The position numbers and the translations under genes are program-made. 64,000 nucleotides of DNA from Prillingera fragicola (Eukaryota > Basidiomycota > Tremellomycetes > Trichosporonales > Trichosporonaceae), in NCBI GenBank assembly GCA_002335605.1, contig BEDY01000003.1:2418001-2482000 (forward strand), in the 5' to 3' direction. Within the stretch, counting starts at the first letter, position 1. Each line of letters starts with the position of its first letter. Below, piece after piece: positions 10,494 through 24,200 of the stretch. The notes under the pieces were generated by a model. It saw only the letters and a list, made by a program, of their open reading frames with translations, had not been told where the DNA came from and did no database searches.

Positions 10494-12523
10494 ATGTCCG
10501 CGGCCCCTGACCTTACTCACGCAACCTCGCGTACCAGCCATAAGCTCGACGCCGAGCACCTCGAGCATGCAGAGGATTATGACACAAAAGTGGTCGACGA
10601 CGATGGTGTTGATCGTCACTTGGCCGTCAAGGTCCCCGTGTCGCTGCAGGGCATGAGCGAGGCCGAACTCGAGGCGCTTGATAAGCGGGTTACGCACAAG
10701 GTCGACATCCTGCTGGTACCCACGCTTGTCATGCTCTACGTGCTCAACTATCTTGATCGTCAGAGTGAGTGTGTTTGGTGGGCTGGGGCTTTGAGCAAAC
10801 TACCCGACCGTCGTGCGATAATGAGTCTCTAACACGCCCAGATATTACTACTGCCAAAATCGGTGGTGTCACCAAAGACCTCAACATGACGACCAACGAC
10901 TTTGCGACCTGCGTTGCAGTCCTGTTCGCAGGTTACAGTGCGTTTCTCGCGACCAGCCTGCTAACTCCGGCGGGCCTAGCTAAGCTAGGATATCCCCGGA
11001 GATAAGGCCCCACACTGCCATGGAAGCTGACATCCGGACCAGTCTCGCTGCAGATCCCGTCCAACATGATTGCCTCGCGCGTGTCCCGCCCAGGCGTATA
11101 CATCTGCATCTGGTGTGGAATCTGGGGGACCGTATCAGCATGCACTGGCGCGGTGCAGAGCTACGTCGGGCTCGTCATCTGCCGTTTGGTTCTCGGCTTT
11201 ACGGAAGCAGCCTTCTTCCCCGGCGCAGTCTACCTGCTGTCCATGTTCTACACGCGCAAGCAGCTTGCGCTGCGTACGGGTCTCATGTACTCTGGCTCGC
11301 AGATTGGGAATGCTTTCGGCGGTCTTTTCGCGCTGGCTTGTCTGCAGCTGCATGGCGCGCATGGGCTGCAGGGCTGGCGCTGGCTTTTTATCATCGAAGG
11401 TGAGTTCTCTGCAACAAGTGGCATGGACCAAGCAGCCGATGCATGCCAACAATGTTGCCGTGCTCAACTTTGGGTCGGCTGTGTGAGATTGTCGGTCAGG
11501 AACGACGATCCTGTCTCGGTGATCGGCATAGTGATCGGCGCGCGTCCGTGCGCTCATCTTATCTCTCTCAACAGGGGTGGATCACTTATGCCACTTGAAT
11601 GAGCTCTTTGCTGACAGCCCAGGTGCCATGACTGTCGGCTTTGCCATCATCTTCGCGCTGTACATCCGTGAGTCCCTCCGACGTCCAGTTTGTGGCTGAC
11701 GGTACCAGCCAACAAGCCCGCCACTATGCGCTGGCTCACCCCCGTCGAGCGAGACCGTCTCCTTTATCGTCTCGAGACTGACCGCGGTACACAAGACGGC
11801 ACGTCCGAGATGCGCATGAAGACGGCGTTTTGGCTCGCTCTCACCGACGTAAGTGGCATGCGTGTTCGATGTGTCAAAGACTGACGTTGCTAGCCCAAGA
11901 CGTGGCTCATCGGTTTCACACTCTTCTTCGCATGGGTTGCCGCCGCGGTCACAAACTTCTTCGCCGTGGTCGTGTCGTCGCTTGGCTTTAACCGCACAAT
12001 CACTCTCGTGATCACTGCACCGCCGTACCTGCTCTGCATCGTCGTCATCAACCTCGTCGGCTGGAGTTCAGACAGGAGGAAGGAGCGCACTTTCCACGTG
12101 GTCGGCGCCTTTGCCGTCTGCATGCTTGCCAATGTTATCGCGCTCGCGACCCAAAACACCGCAGCACGCTACGTGGCCATGATGCTGATGCCGGGATCCT
12201 TCTACGCTGCCACCATCGTCCTCCTGTCCTGGATCTCTACCACAGTCGTGGGCCCAGACATCAAGCGTGCTATTGCCATCGCAATGATCAACTCGTTTGC
12301 CAACTCGGCCAACATCTGGACGTCGTATCTGTACGGCGGCGCGCCCAAGTATTACCTCGCCTTTGGCGTCAACCTGGCGGCGAGCGTCATTGTCATTCTT
12401 CTGGCTCTTACCACCAGGTGGTACCTCAAGCGCCTTAACGCGCGTCTGGACCGCGGGGAAGACTTGGGCATCCACGGTCCTACGCGGGTCCAGATTGAGG
12501 CTGGCTATAGGTTCCTGCTCTAG
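10494..12523 (+). CDS. MFS transporter, Dal5/anion:cation symporter type
   Basis: Six exons, 10494-10764, 10842-10937, 11043-11399, 11623-11667, 11709-11848 and 11894-12523, encode 512 residues. The introns (77, 105, 223, 41, 45 nt) all close in frame. The protein has 12 predicted membrane segments. The N-terminal pattern LVMLYVLNYLDRQN and the later GYISLQIPSNM block are typical of the allantoate/ureidosuccinate/nicotinate permease family, as is GWRWLFIIEGAMT before the central loop. Members import small organic anions, often nitrogen sources. The substrate cannot be assigned. Exon 4 is only 45 nt. The 223-nt intron is unusually long for this genome and might hide a second splice form. Confidence 0.9.
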
Positions 12524-13600
12524 GTTGGCTGAGAAGAATCATGAGCTCCGTCGGGATCGGACCGAACGGCTCGAACAAGAGCAAGCAAAGACAGAATGAG
12601 CGAGAATAGTGGGCCAGTGCGTGGCCAGGGTTCTATCAGGGATTAGTGCAGAGACGACGTTGTAACCAGACATGTGCCCGACATGAATGAAGCAAATGTG
12701 TGCGGGTACATATGGTACTCTACGGTACTTGGCGGCATAGACCGGTGTGAGCCTCCGCCGGCACTCGTTGGAGGGACGGTCGTTGGCGAGTCTGGCGATG
12801 CATGCAATCATGCCACGCCGCCACCAATTCTACAAGACTCGGCATGTGGGACGCCAGCAGACATGTGAGTAAGGGACTGGGCAGGGAAAAGTGCTAGGCC
12901 ACTGTGAAAAAGCAGGAAATCAGGAGATACCGTTGGATAAGGGGGCCGATTTCCAGCCCTCAAGGTCCGTCGTCTGTAACGTGTTCAATCTGCGTTCATT
13001 ACTGTATGCTCGGTTGATCTCTGTTGGAGAATTCTCCAGTGCCGCCAGCTTCTGTTGCGCACGCCGTTTCCAGCAGACGTTGTCTCTGCTCGCAAAAATG
13101 CGACAGTGTTTCTCCGTCAAACTCTCCATGAGCCAAATCGCCCCTCATTGGCCCCGTTGCAGATCTGCAGTCACAGCCCTCACTAATGGCCCCACAGTTT
13201 GTCAGTAACCTCGCACCCAACTGGCGTACTGGCCCCGGTGCGCACGGCGGCGCGCATGGTTGCTTAGGGACCGCAGCGGGGCTAGCGAGGTAACCCAGGG
13301 CGGTTTGTCCCCCTTTCAGGCGGCCGCCGACGTGACAGTGTCATCGCCACGCAAATTGCTCAGGATGTGACCCAAAGGCCTGTCGTCGCCACGACGTTCG
13401 GCCGTGGTCTACCGCGGTGGCGTTTAATGTCCTGGATATCACTGGTCGAGGTATGTCGTGTATCCTATTTCTATCCAAACCTTGCCACACGCCACAAAAC
13501 TGACGTCTTGGCGGCAGCCAGCTCTGTAAAGTATAACCATGCGGGGTACGACGACATCGTTGACTCTGTACCGTTGACTCTTACTCATTGACTGGGCACC
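12524..13600. other. Intergenic
   Basis: No coding feature is supported. The last 300 bases are the promoter of the FNT-family gene and contain several CGG/CCG-rich stretches that could bind zinc-cluster factors, but no single site is convincing. Confidence 0.45.
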
Positions 13601-14857
13601 ATGTCGACGTTCACCCCGCCCGAGGTTACGAGCAGTAAGTGGAGACACCACGGGGGCACGCTAACCACGCAGTGATGCTCGCCATTGCCCAGCGCAAGGC
13701 CAGTCAGCCCTACGTGCTTACCTTCTGCAAGGCGGTCATGGGCGGCTGGATGATTGGCTTTGGCGCCATGCTCGTGCACTACATGCACGGGTACGGAGGG
13801 TCGCTTGCAACGGAAGCCCCGGCCATCATCAATCTCCTCGCGGCACTCTTCTTCCCCATCCCCCTTCTCTTGATCCTCGTCTCGGGCCAGGAGCTCATCA
13901 CCATGAACCTCAGTGCGTAACCCACAGTTAGACTCTTGCTGACGGCCTCAGTGGTCATCCCCATGGCGGTTATTAAGGGTACTCTCAAGTTGTGGGAGCT
14001 GCCACTCAACTGGCTGCTGGTCCTTTTCGGCAACCTCAGCGGCGTGCTCCTCTACGCCGTGTTGATGGGTCAGTCATCAGTCAGGGAGCTTGGCGACGCA
14101 TGCGCCAGTTGTGGAACTTTACTGGCCCCTCCCTCGCTCCCTTGTTCGGCGCAGCCCATTTAGCTCACACCTACAGGCCACTACTCAGAGCTCTACGTGG
14201 ACGCCCCGCTCGTTGAATATACAATCAAACTTGCCATCAAGAAGACGACCCTCAAGTGGGGCGTCGTCGTGCTGCGCGGCATTGGCTGCAACTTTCTCGT
14301 GTGCTCGGCAGTGTGGCTCGCCGTCGCCTCAAAGGAGATGAGCTCCAAGATCATCGCCATGTACATTCCTGCAAGCCTGTTTGTCTTCCTAGGCTTTGAG
14401 CACGTTGCTGCGTAAGTACGCTACGATGACGTTGGGGCTGACAAAACAGTAACATGTTCTTTGTGCCGGTGCGTGATCCAACAGTGACCTAACCCAATCC
14501 CTTATACTGACCCGACAGATGGCCATGCTCACCGGCGCCGACATTACTGTGCGCAACTATGTCGCCCGGTCCCTCATTCCTTCTTTCATCGGTAACAGTG
14601 AGTCGAAAGCCATCACGCCAAGCTGACTCTCCAGTGCTCGGTGGTTGCATTCGTAAGTTTTCCCCTGCCCGCGGCGAGCGCGCGAACATGCACTAACCTG
14701 ACCCACAGTTGGCGTCTCAATGCTGTTCATGTACCAGGCGCCCGAGCTCCCGAGCTTTCTCCGGCGCGGCGCCAGCAGGCGCTCCTCGCTCGCTACGATC
14801 TCCGGCAACGACGTGACCTCGGTGTACGCCGTGGACGACAGCTCGGCCAAGCCTTGA
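13601..14857 (+). CDS. Formate/nitrite transporter (FNT) family protein
   Basis: Eight exons, 13601-13634, 13673-13912, 13952-14068, 14177-14411, 14450-14468, 14519-14597, 14635-14652 and 14709-14857, encode 296 residues. Two exons are only 19 and 18 nt. The introns are 38, 39, 108, 38, 50, 37 and 56 nt. Six hydrophobic segments match the FNT pentameric channel fold. Family blocks include GSxELITMN-like SGQELITMN, the FEHVAANMFFVP motif and the ITVRNYV...IGNMLGG block in the last segments. Fungal members carry nitrite (NitA-type), formate or other small acids. I see no nitrite or nitrate reductase gene in the window, so the substrate is open. The C-terminal Ser/Arg-rich tail would be cytosolic. 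Confidence 0.9.
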
Positions 14858-16189
14858 TAGATGGAGTAGAAACCGTGTAGCAACAATGTCCATGTTCGAG
14901 CTGGGCTCGAGCGGGGGAGGGGATGTCATCATTTTGGCATTAGCACCGTACGTTCAACCGTCTGTTGCCTTGTGCTGGTCCAAACGTTAGGCAAAGTATC
15001 AGCGGTCAGGATCTTTACGGTCTCCGAACAGTTAGGCCATAGGCTTGCCCACATGCGGGGCGACACGCTCAGGCTGAGGACCTCGGCGGGATGACAATGG
15101 TGCAGACACAAGGCAAAGAAGACAGAACCGATATGGAATGGATGTCCCCTGGAAGAGTGAAACTGGATACAAACGTGAATCTTACATAAGCACACGAGCG
15201 TACACATGTGCCATGGTTAGTGCACATGCAGCAGCGTCTGTTGTGGTCACAGAACAGTTGCGTGCTCGTTCTGTTCATAATGCACTACATGTACTAGCCG
15301 CCCGTGCCCTCCCAGGCAACTATGTACCCTTGTGCCGTGTCCTGTTAGCCACTGTAACCATAGTCGCGCAGGATACGTACGCATTATTCTCTGATAACAA
15401 TCCCACCACTTCCCACGGTCGATTCTAGAAGGTCACAGGTAGCAGAAGTATGCTCTTGCAGCAATGACTCGTGCTGCAGGAGCTGCAGGCCCTGCTGCAT
15501 GACGGTACTGGGATATTCCCAGTTCTGGTATCTAGACTTACATATACCCTGTACCCTGTTTTGTATTTGCGTTTTGCTACCCGCGTTATGCAGAATGACT
15601 CCTCATTGGCACGAGAGCAGAGACCCATGGCTTTGGCTCGCTGGCAACGCCACACTTTGTTGAGGCCTGGACCTCTTGCACCTCGTCCTGCTAGAAGCGC
15701 TCATGCATCGCCTTTGGCGGGTAGCCTTCCGTTCCCCCTGTTCCCCCCTTGTTAGCGATGGTTAATTATTCCAACAGAGCCTAGAGTGGGCATCCGGGAT
15801 GTCGGATGGGGACAAGACGGGGGTAAGAGCACAGAGGGCCGGGTTAGGTCCAGACTGCAAGGAGAAAGAGATCGAGGAAGAGGGAGTACGTACTGCAGCA
15901 CCCCCACTCTGCCATCCAGCCTGCGCGTCACATCACGCGCATGTGCTGGACAAATGGGGCCAGTGTGACTCTCCCGCCCAGCCAAGCCGGCGGGTCATCA
16001 CTGAATCCAGAGTTATGAGGCAGAACCTGGCCGGCTGTCGTGCTTAGTAGTGTTAGTGCGCAAACGGTATCGACGAGGTCGATGTTGGACTTGTATCCAT
16101 ACCACTCTTTCCACACTCACACGCGGTCGATCATTGTCCCACCCCAGCAGCAGTTCTCCCGACTGTGAACCCCGCTCCGACGACCAGTC
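14858..16189. other. Intergenic
   Basis: 1.3 kb without a supported gene, tRNA or repeat. A short purine-rich stretch at 15800-15890 and pyrimidine-rich leader just before 16190 are the only compositional features. Confidence 0.45.
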
Positions 16190-18806
16190 ATGCGCTTCGA
16201 GGAGCCAGCGCAGTGGACGCCGGGGCAATTTGCCGACGTCGACCTAGGCGGCGGGGAAGCCTTCATTGAGCAAACTACACCACTCCACTGGGCATGGAAC
16301 CGATTCCTGTACGACCCCACCGAGGTGGACAGCGGCCCGCCGTCGCTGTCGAGCTCGCACACAGGCACCGACAGCCTCGAGCCGATGACAGATCGTAGTG
16401 ACCAGAGCCACAGCAGTGGCTATACCTCTGAACCTGAGTCTAGTCCACCGACACCGCGCGCGTTCCAGCTCGGTGGCATTCAGCTCCCCTTGCTAGACGA
16501 TGGCGAAGGTGTCGGTTTCGACGCAGCGCAAGAGAAGGCGGAGAAGCGCGCAAGCGGCCGTGCCAAAACAATGCCAAACTACTCTTCGCCGCGTCTTAAC
16601 CGGGCGAGCACACCGACAGCGCCAAGCACGCGCCGGCCAGTGCCCAAGATGCAGTCGCCACCATCACCACGGCGTTCGGCGTCCGCTGGCGTCCCTTCCC
16701 CGCCATCACACCTCGCGACCCCATCCCTTCCTTCAACGTACCAGGGCTCGCCCCTGCGCGTTCCTACTCTCCCGCCACTCTCACCCCCCGTCTCGCCCTT
16801 TGCCATGTCACTCTCACCACACATGTCTCCCACTCCCCAGCGCCAACCCTCGCCCCTCCAGAAGCAGCAGCCCCCCGTTTCCCCGAGGCTAGTCACCTCG
16901 CCACCGCGGGCCCCATACTCGCCATACTCTGTTCCCGGTGGCCGCTCTCCTCTTCCCCCGCGATGTGCTGACCCTGTCGAGGCGGAGCGCAAGGCCAGCC
17001 CGGGCAGGAGCAACACCAACCACAACAGTAGCGCAAAGGCGTACACACCGCAGCCAGTAGGCCACGCTCACCTCCCAATGTGGGACAGCATGCGCTCTGC
17101 GAACGTGCCACAGCAAAAGGCCACACAAGGCCGCACGACACCCACACAAGCCAACCACGACGAGCAGCCCGACAACTCAACCTACAGGTACAGGAGCTAC
17201 GACCCCGAGTCGTCGGATGACGAGAGCCGCCCGCCGTCGCCGCCCACGCCTCGTGGTCCCAGTCTGTCGCGCATGTCGTTCCGCGACAAGGAACTACCCT
17301 TGCCACCCGCCGACTTTGATCAGACACCACCGAGCCCCCCAACGCCGCTCACGCCTACGGGCCGATCGGCTCCGATGCCGCTGTTCACGAGTTCTGCGCA
17401 CCCAATGTTTGGCAACCTGCCCGGCACGTCCAGTGCCCCCAACCTTGCCTGTCCTGCGCCGCCGCTCAGTTGTCCGACCCCGCGGCCGGCGAGCACCAAG
17501 ACGACGACCCAGCACTCTGCCCCGGGACTCAAACTGTCAGCCAGCAAGCCGCCCGCCGACGCCTGCGTCATGCAGGCAGTGGCGTCTACGCCACTCGACA
17601 CAAAGGACCTCGACGTCGAGCGCGTCGACAAGGACTACTTTCTGCGCACCACTCTTGACAATCTCGTGCCCATGGCTCCGCGCAACCCGGGCGGTCCGCA
17701 GCCGCGTACGCTGATCTTCTTCCTTCGCCATTTCCTGTGCGGCCTGTGCCAAGACTACGTCCGCGAGTCGCTCATGCAGATTGACGCCGAGAGGCTGCAG
17801 CAGCTCAACATTTCGTTGCTCATCGTCTCGCACGGCTCTGCCGGCATGATTGACGTGTATGGTCGCAAGATGCAGTGCGACTTTGAAATCGTCTCGGACC
17901 CGCGCATGCAGCTGTACAAGCTGTTTGAATTTGCACCAAAGCCCCCCAAGGGCGGTCCGAGGATTTACCACTCGCCCAACGCTATTGCCAGTGTTCTCAA
18001 GGGTGTCGTCTGGGGCTTTACGCATTTGCCATGGACAAAGATTGGATGGCCAAAGATTGGTCAGCTTGGTGGAGAGGCTATTCTGCGTCGTCTGCCTGAC
18101 GGATCGCTCGAGTGCGAGTTCCTCCACAGGATGGGTCATCCTCTTGGTAAGTTGATGTTCTTCTGTTCTCAATGGCGGTCGATTGCTTGGAATGCCCCTG
18201 ATGGTTTGCGTCATGCACGTTTGCCGCATGACTGCCGTGACCGGCGGGCACGCAACCCCGTTGGCCATGCACATCATGGGCCACGGGCTCCACTGTGCAT
18301 CGGCTCTTATCATTCGGAAGAGGTTGTATCCACTCTCGGTATCGTGACGTTGGAGACGACAGACATTCCTTGACAATTCCGAATCCCACAAACCTTACTC
18401 TTACTCTCCGCCGCCACAACTGCCACACCCACCCAACATGCTGACACTCCCAGACCACATTGACGCTGTCGAAATCGCAAAGCTTGCCTGCGTACGTGCT
18501 CTCGCTGAAGTCTACGTGCAAACCCCACTCGGCCGCCTGGTGCACGAGATGGGCAATGAGGCCGTGGAAGAGCTGGATCGCGCCGGCCTCGAGTCGCAAG
18601 AGGCAAAAGCTGCCGGTCTGAACGCCAACAAGCTTTCCGGCCACACTGGCCGGAACGGGCGCGGAGCACGTACGCGTGTTAGGCGCGCTTGGGAGTGGAT
18701 CAAGCCCGAGAAGGGTGCGCAGGAGGAAGAGAGGAGTGAAGAGGAGATGGAGATTCAGAGGCAGTGGGAGGAGTGGGAGAAGATGAGGGTTGAGAAGGGG
18801 CTGTAA
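16190..18806 (+). CDS. Disordered-arm peroxiredoxin-like (AhpC/TSA_2) protein 1
   Basis: Exons 16190-18146 and 18454-18806 encode 769 residues. The N-terminal about 450 residues are Ser/Pro-rich, low-complexity and probably disordered, with many SP/TP sites suited to proline-directed kinases. Residues about 460-670 form a thioredoxin-fold domain of the AhpC/TSA_2 (PRXL2-like) type, with FFLRHFLCGLC giving Cys517-x-x-Cys520. The C-terminus is basic and Glu/Lys-rich. Such domains are putative thiol oxidoreductases; activity is unproven. The 307-nt intron is the longest in the window; it is supported by GTAAGT, a terminal CAG and frame closure, but could contain a small exon. A paralogue with the same layout lies next in tandem at 21249. 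Confidence 0.8.
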
Positions 18807-21248
18807 GCTCCTTCACCTCTTCCAGGATATCCAGGCGGGGCAGCGTGCTTCCATCTCAGGCAAGGCTCCATGGAGCGCTACCTGTTGAAATCATGCCTGG
18901 CCCCCGTCGACGCCATACAGACACGCCGGGACTGGCGCTCCCCGTGCAACCTATATAAAAGACTGTGTTATTGTATCTTGGTTGTATGATAATTCTGAAC
19001 CTCGCTTTTCTTTAGTACTGCGACAGCTAAGCGCATGGTCGCCACCATCATCGCGTTGGCCATCATTCACGGGAAGAGCTCGAAAGCCGGGTTCATATGG
19101 TGGCTGGCCACTGCGCTGTATGCCTTCCATGTCCCTGAGTACAAGTGTCGATTGGGCTTGTCGTCGACGCTTGCTCAAGAGCTCATGAACGACGAGAACG
19201 GGCATTATCTTCCCATCGCTGTATCTGATTGTGGAGCACCATCTGATCGAGACACCACTCATGAACAGGCCGTGCTCCACGCACTCAAGAGTGAAAGGGT
19301 TGCCTGAAAAGGGCAGTAACAAAAAAGGGTACCACCCACGCTACCTTGCTCCACTACTGACGCGTCGCAATCCTCATGGCGAGTGTTGGCTCTGGCGCGC
19401 ATGCCCGATGGTCGGTCCGTTCCTTCTGTACCTTCCATGATCAGCTCCGTGGCTCCGATACTTGTCCGTTGTACCCTCTCCCCGTGTGTCGAAACACGTA
19501 TCAAAGGGCTCGACTTGCTCTTTCAAGGAGGCTGCTTTTGGGGGCACAGTCTGAATCGGCACAGATGACAAAGCTAGTGCACAAATGTCAACGAGAAGTG
19601 GTGGTGCAAAGTGCCCAACCCTTGGTGTTGCATAAGAGTGATCTGTGGGAACCCGGATGATCGAGTCGACGTGTTCCGCTGGAGTGAGCATGTTCGATGG
19701 TGGCGTCGAGAGTGTTCGTTGCATCCGCAGTGAACAGAGTCCGTTGAACGAAGCATGATACAACATGCCAAGCTTACACATGGCTGACGCTGCCACCACC
19801 ATGATACAAGAGCGGGAAAGCAGTGCTCAACAGCGCGTGAATGGCACATAAAGGCAGGCCTCGGTTCCCACAGTAGCGACTACAGTAGTTGCAAGGCCAG
19901 CCCCAGGTATGCACCCTGCGTTCCAGAGTCCACACGGGAAGGTTGTGTACGTGAAACGGAGAGCATAATGGGCATAGACGCGGCGGAACGGGTCACGCAT
20001 CTCGCAACATTACGACTCCTTTCCAAGAACTAGTCGTCGTGTCATCGTGAGTTGATGCCAATGGACCGGGTTCGTGGATCATCCGGAGCATTGGATTCCC
20101 TCTTGACACGCTGGTCGAGCACCCTGAGTCCTGCCCGTATAGGTACACATCAAAACCCAGCGTTTAGTTGCTGCTGAACCATGTCGTCGTCCAGTGGGCC
20201 AGAGGCAGTGGTGCCCAGGGCGAACAGCATGGGGAGGCGTACATGGGGGGGTCGGTGCCCTCCCCGTCGGCCCTTTTGGCCGTTCCTCGCTCCGTCTCAT
20301 CCTCCTGCACTTGCTTTCGTTTGCTTGCACTAGATCCTGCAGTACAGCCCAGAACTTTCCCCTCCGATTCCAATGCCCATCAAGAGTGTCGCGTGCAATA
20401 TACTGCTACATATGGAAGGCTGCATAAGTGCGTCACTACTGTGACCGAAACTTGGAGACAAGACATCGGTGAACGAACCACTCGGTCCGATGGATCATCT
20501 CAACCAAGCCTCGCGATGGGTAAAGGACATGGTGCCGTACTCATAATCTCCTATCAATGGTACTACTACGGCAGCGTAATGTTCAGCACGTTCGGCACGG
20601 GTTCAAGTGCCGTTATGCTCCACATCTAAAGCCAGTTTGTGGCCTTGTGGACGGGTGTCATCAGGGAAGACGTACTCATCCGCCAGGCCCAAGGTCAATA
20701 GCTCTTTGCGGCTGCCCCTACTCTTTGGGTGCACGAGTTGCAAGAACCGAGGGAGACACGGGCAGTTTGGACGTTCCTTGTTCTCGTCGGCTCAGCCTCC
20801 TTGGCACCTTTGGCCACCATCGTTTGTACCTTGTCGACAACTCGCAGCCCACCCAGTAAAGCCTAAACATGGTCTACAACCTTAATAGGAACAAAGGAAC
20901 GTGACCAACGGCCCTGATGAAGGTCCACCCGGGACCCGGTCGTCGGCGACGACGATGGATGGGCCTTCGTCCTCACGCAGGCGGCGGAGCGGGCCAGCTG
21001 GGTTTGTAGTCACACGTCTGTTCTAACAAGGCCCGTCTGACCTGACGCAACACCACCACACCACCACCAAGAACGCAAAGCTTGCTCTGCGCTACTGGGA
21101 ATGCATAAACTAACACCTCTAGCCACACTAGACTGCCCTTCTCAACGTCTTACTCATTCACTGTCTTTCCAAGCAGGCGTTCCCGGCAGCTGCGCGTTCC
21201 CGCTACACCTCCAAGTCATCAACGCCGCCGCTTCCGTAGACAGTCAAC
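18807..21248. other. Intergenic; possible small gene at 19035
   Basis: 2.4 kb between the two peroxiredoxin-like genes. A TATATAAAA element at 18952-18960 precedes a 90-codon frame at 19035-19307 (+) with a mildly hydrophobic start. No motif, homology or splice support makes this a firm gene. The rest shows no tRNA or repeat. Confidence 0.4.
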
Positions 21249-24200
21249 ATGTACGCCTCGCCGCTATCAGGCTCCTCGCAGGATGGGCCGCGAGGCTTCT
21301 CCGCGGCGCGCAAACAGCATCTGGATAAGCAGCACGCTCTCGCTGTGCAGGGCCTGCAGGCCGCTCGCGCTAGCCCCGAGGCAGACTTTGGCAACCTCCA
21401 GCTAGCCGACGACGATTTCCTCGAGCCTCCTAGCCCCTCGGGGTCGTATGGCACGTTTGCGTCACGGTCCGTCAGTGCGTGCTGGAGTCCACAAACCCCG
21501 CAGTTCCGCTCGTCGACACCAGAGACGCTCGCTTCCAGCAGCAATGCCACGACCATCGCAACACCGCCCGCCCACCCTGGCCTCCCCCTCCAGCCGCGTA
21601 TAGAGGGCAACAGCCCTGCTCACTCCTACCTGGGTGTGCCCAAGTCGTACCGCTCCTACACTGGCAGCAGCTACGACGATAGCAAAGGCAGTCCCGGAAC
21701 AGACGACACAGAGTACTACCCCGCCGAAGGCTATTCGCGCGAGGATTTGGCGGACCAGTACGGCGACGACACGGATAGTCCTGACAGCCCTAAGGCCGGT
21801 CGCACCTCGGAGGGCACGCCTACAATCTCCAGCATTGCAGCCTTCCGTCCCGAGAAGAACCGCGTCAGCGTCATGAGCCTCGAGGTTGCTGATCACAAGG
21901 AGGTTCGCGCGACGAATCGCCTCAGTGCTCCGTCGTATGTTGGCTGGGATCCCGCCGACATCACGGCAGAGATCCAGCAGCAGAGCTCGCTGGCTCAGCC
22001 GAAGAACGAGTCGTCGGAGCGGCTTGCCAGCCCGCATCCACCCTTCCGCGCCGGGCATCAGGCGATGAGTTCCGTTGCCTCTGTGGGGTCGTTTGGTGCG
22101 CCGTCGACGTTTGGTGGGCAGCACTCCGACATGGGTTCCGTCGACTACCTTCCTGCGACAATCTTGAAAGCAAACCGTCAGGAACTCAAGCCTGCGACCA
22201 GTTCGGACACAGGGCTGTTCCCCTACGGAACACGCTACTTTGCTGACGTGAACGATGATGAGAACGGCAGCGAAAATGACTATGGTGAGATGAGTGGCGG
22301 ATTGGCCGTTATTGGTCGCGAGGTTGAGCAGGCGCGGTCAAGCTCTGATCTCGGTGTTCGTGAGGCACAAGAGTCGACTGACTCGTTTGGCGGTCCTGGG
22401 CGGTCATCGCGTCAGGCAAACGCTGTGTCGAAGGACTCGCTCGCCGAGTCTCTCGGCTCGCCGCCTCGCCCAATCGCCAACAGTCACTCGATCCGTGGCA
22501 TTCGGTCCATGTGCTCGTTCCCTTCTCTCGCCAACGCTGGCGAGGAGCAACCGCCCATCACCGCCACACCCTCCTTCCCTAGTGGCAGCAGGCATCACAA
22601 GTCGCTCCCACCCGCGCCGCCATCTGCGATGCGCTCGGCGCGCTCCATGGCATCTCTGTCGGGCTCGCTCAAGAAGTCTGACTCGCAAGACTCCCTCCCT
22701 CCGCCTCTGCCCACGTCTGGTTCATTTGGCACACTGGCCGAGTTGGGCGGTATACCCCGCACGTCGCTGTCGGCTGTTCGGCCAAGACAGGAGTTTGAGG
22801 ACGCTTCCGAGGCAGGCCACAGCATGCGCTCGATCCACTCGAGTCGCAGTATCTGCTCCATTGCCGGCGGTGACACGAGCGAGTCCAACCACCCTCGCCC
22901 CTCCCTGTCCGCCTTCCGTGGACGCGAGCCAAGCATGCAGTCTGCCCAGTCCCACATGGACAGCGACGAAGAGTCCTCCCCTCGCGCCTCACTGTCGGCA
23001 TTCCGCGGTCGGGTCCCGCCCACCCTTGACCTCGCGCCCTCTGGCACCTCCCACTCGCACTCGCCGTCCCTCGGCCCGCACACGCCCATTACAAGAGCCC
23101 AGTCCGACGGCCACAACTCGACCTGGGCACCCATGCCCTCTCCTTCCTCCCCGTTCCCGTCGGTCCCGCCCAGTCCACCCCAGCGCGCGTCCGAGGCGGC
23201 ACCAGGCGTCTTCCCAGACCCCGAAGCCCGCCTCCCCTCGGACCACGTCTTCCTCGAGGACGTCAAGCGTCAGAAACGCCTACGCCGCTCGCTCTCGGCT
23301 GGTGCGCCCGATTCGCTTGGTTGCAGCTCTGCAACCTGCGGTGCGCCACGCAGCAGCACGAGCTCCACCCGCGTTGATTTTAGCCAGCCTTCCCACTGGA
23401 GTACGCGCTGGAGCACCCTCCACTCGGACGGCGCCCAGGTCGTCGTGCCACATGACGCTGGCATCGCGCTCGCACCGCCAACAGCGTGGTCCGGTGCCTC
23501 ATCCTCGGGGTACGTGACGGCGCGGAATACGCCGTCGACACCGGACATTGCCGCCTTTGCCCCGGACCCCACCTACGGCTCGCCCGCGGGCTCTCGCGTC
23601 TCTTCGCCCGGGGAGGCCAGCGTCGCCGTCCTCCCACAACCGCCACACGTCCCAAGCCCAAAGACGGGCCACCTTGCGCAGTTCCCCGCCCCACCCACTT
23701 CGGCCCGCCAGGCAATCCGCGTTCAGAACTATGCGTCCGCTCGCGGCCCCCCGTCGCACCCGTTTACGCGCGGGATGGAGCCGTCGCCCACGGCCCACGG
23801 ACTCGTGCGGTCTACCTCCGTCGGCCCCGCGCCAGAGCTGCCCAAGCCCTACGTCCTCGAACGGCCCAGTCTCGCCGAGTCGGCGCCCGAGCCTGAAGTC
23901 TTGGCTGAAGGCGAGTTTAATGCCTACGGCCTGCCCACAGCAGACGCTTGGGAGGCTGCTATGGCGTATCCGCTCACCGACTCTGCTGGGCGTACGACAA
24001 CTATCGCCGACTTGCTGCCTGACCAATGGATTGGACCTGAGCCGCGTGTCATTATCGTTTTCCTCCGGCATTTCTGGTGCGCGGTGTGCCACGAGATTGC
24101 GCGGGAGGCGGCCAAGCTCCGTCGTGAGGTGCTATCCCACCGCAATGTCGAGGTGGTCCTGATCGGCAATGGCAGCTTTAAGCATGTCGAGACGTTTAAG

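Noticed and set aside
22294..23517. 407-codon Arg/Pro/Ser-rich plus-strand frame
   Set aside because: Out-of-frame reading of the disordered arm of peroxiredoxin-like protein 2; composition is that of a frame-shifted Ser/Pro-rich gene.
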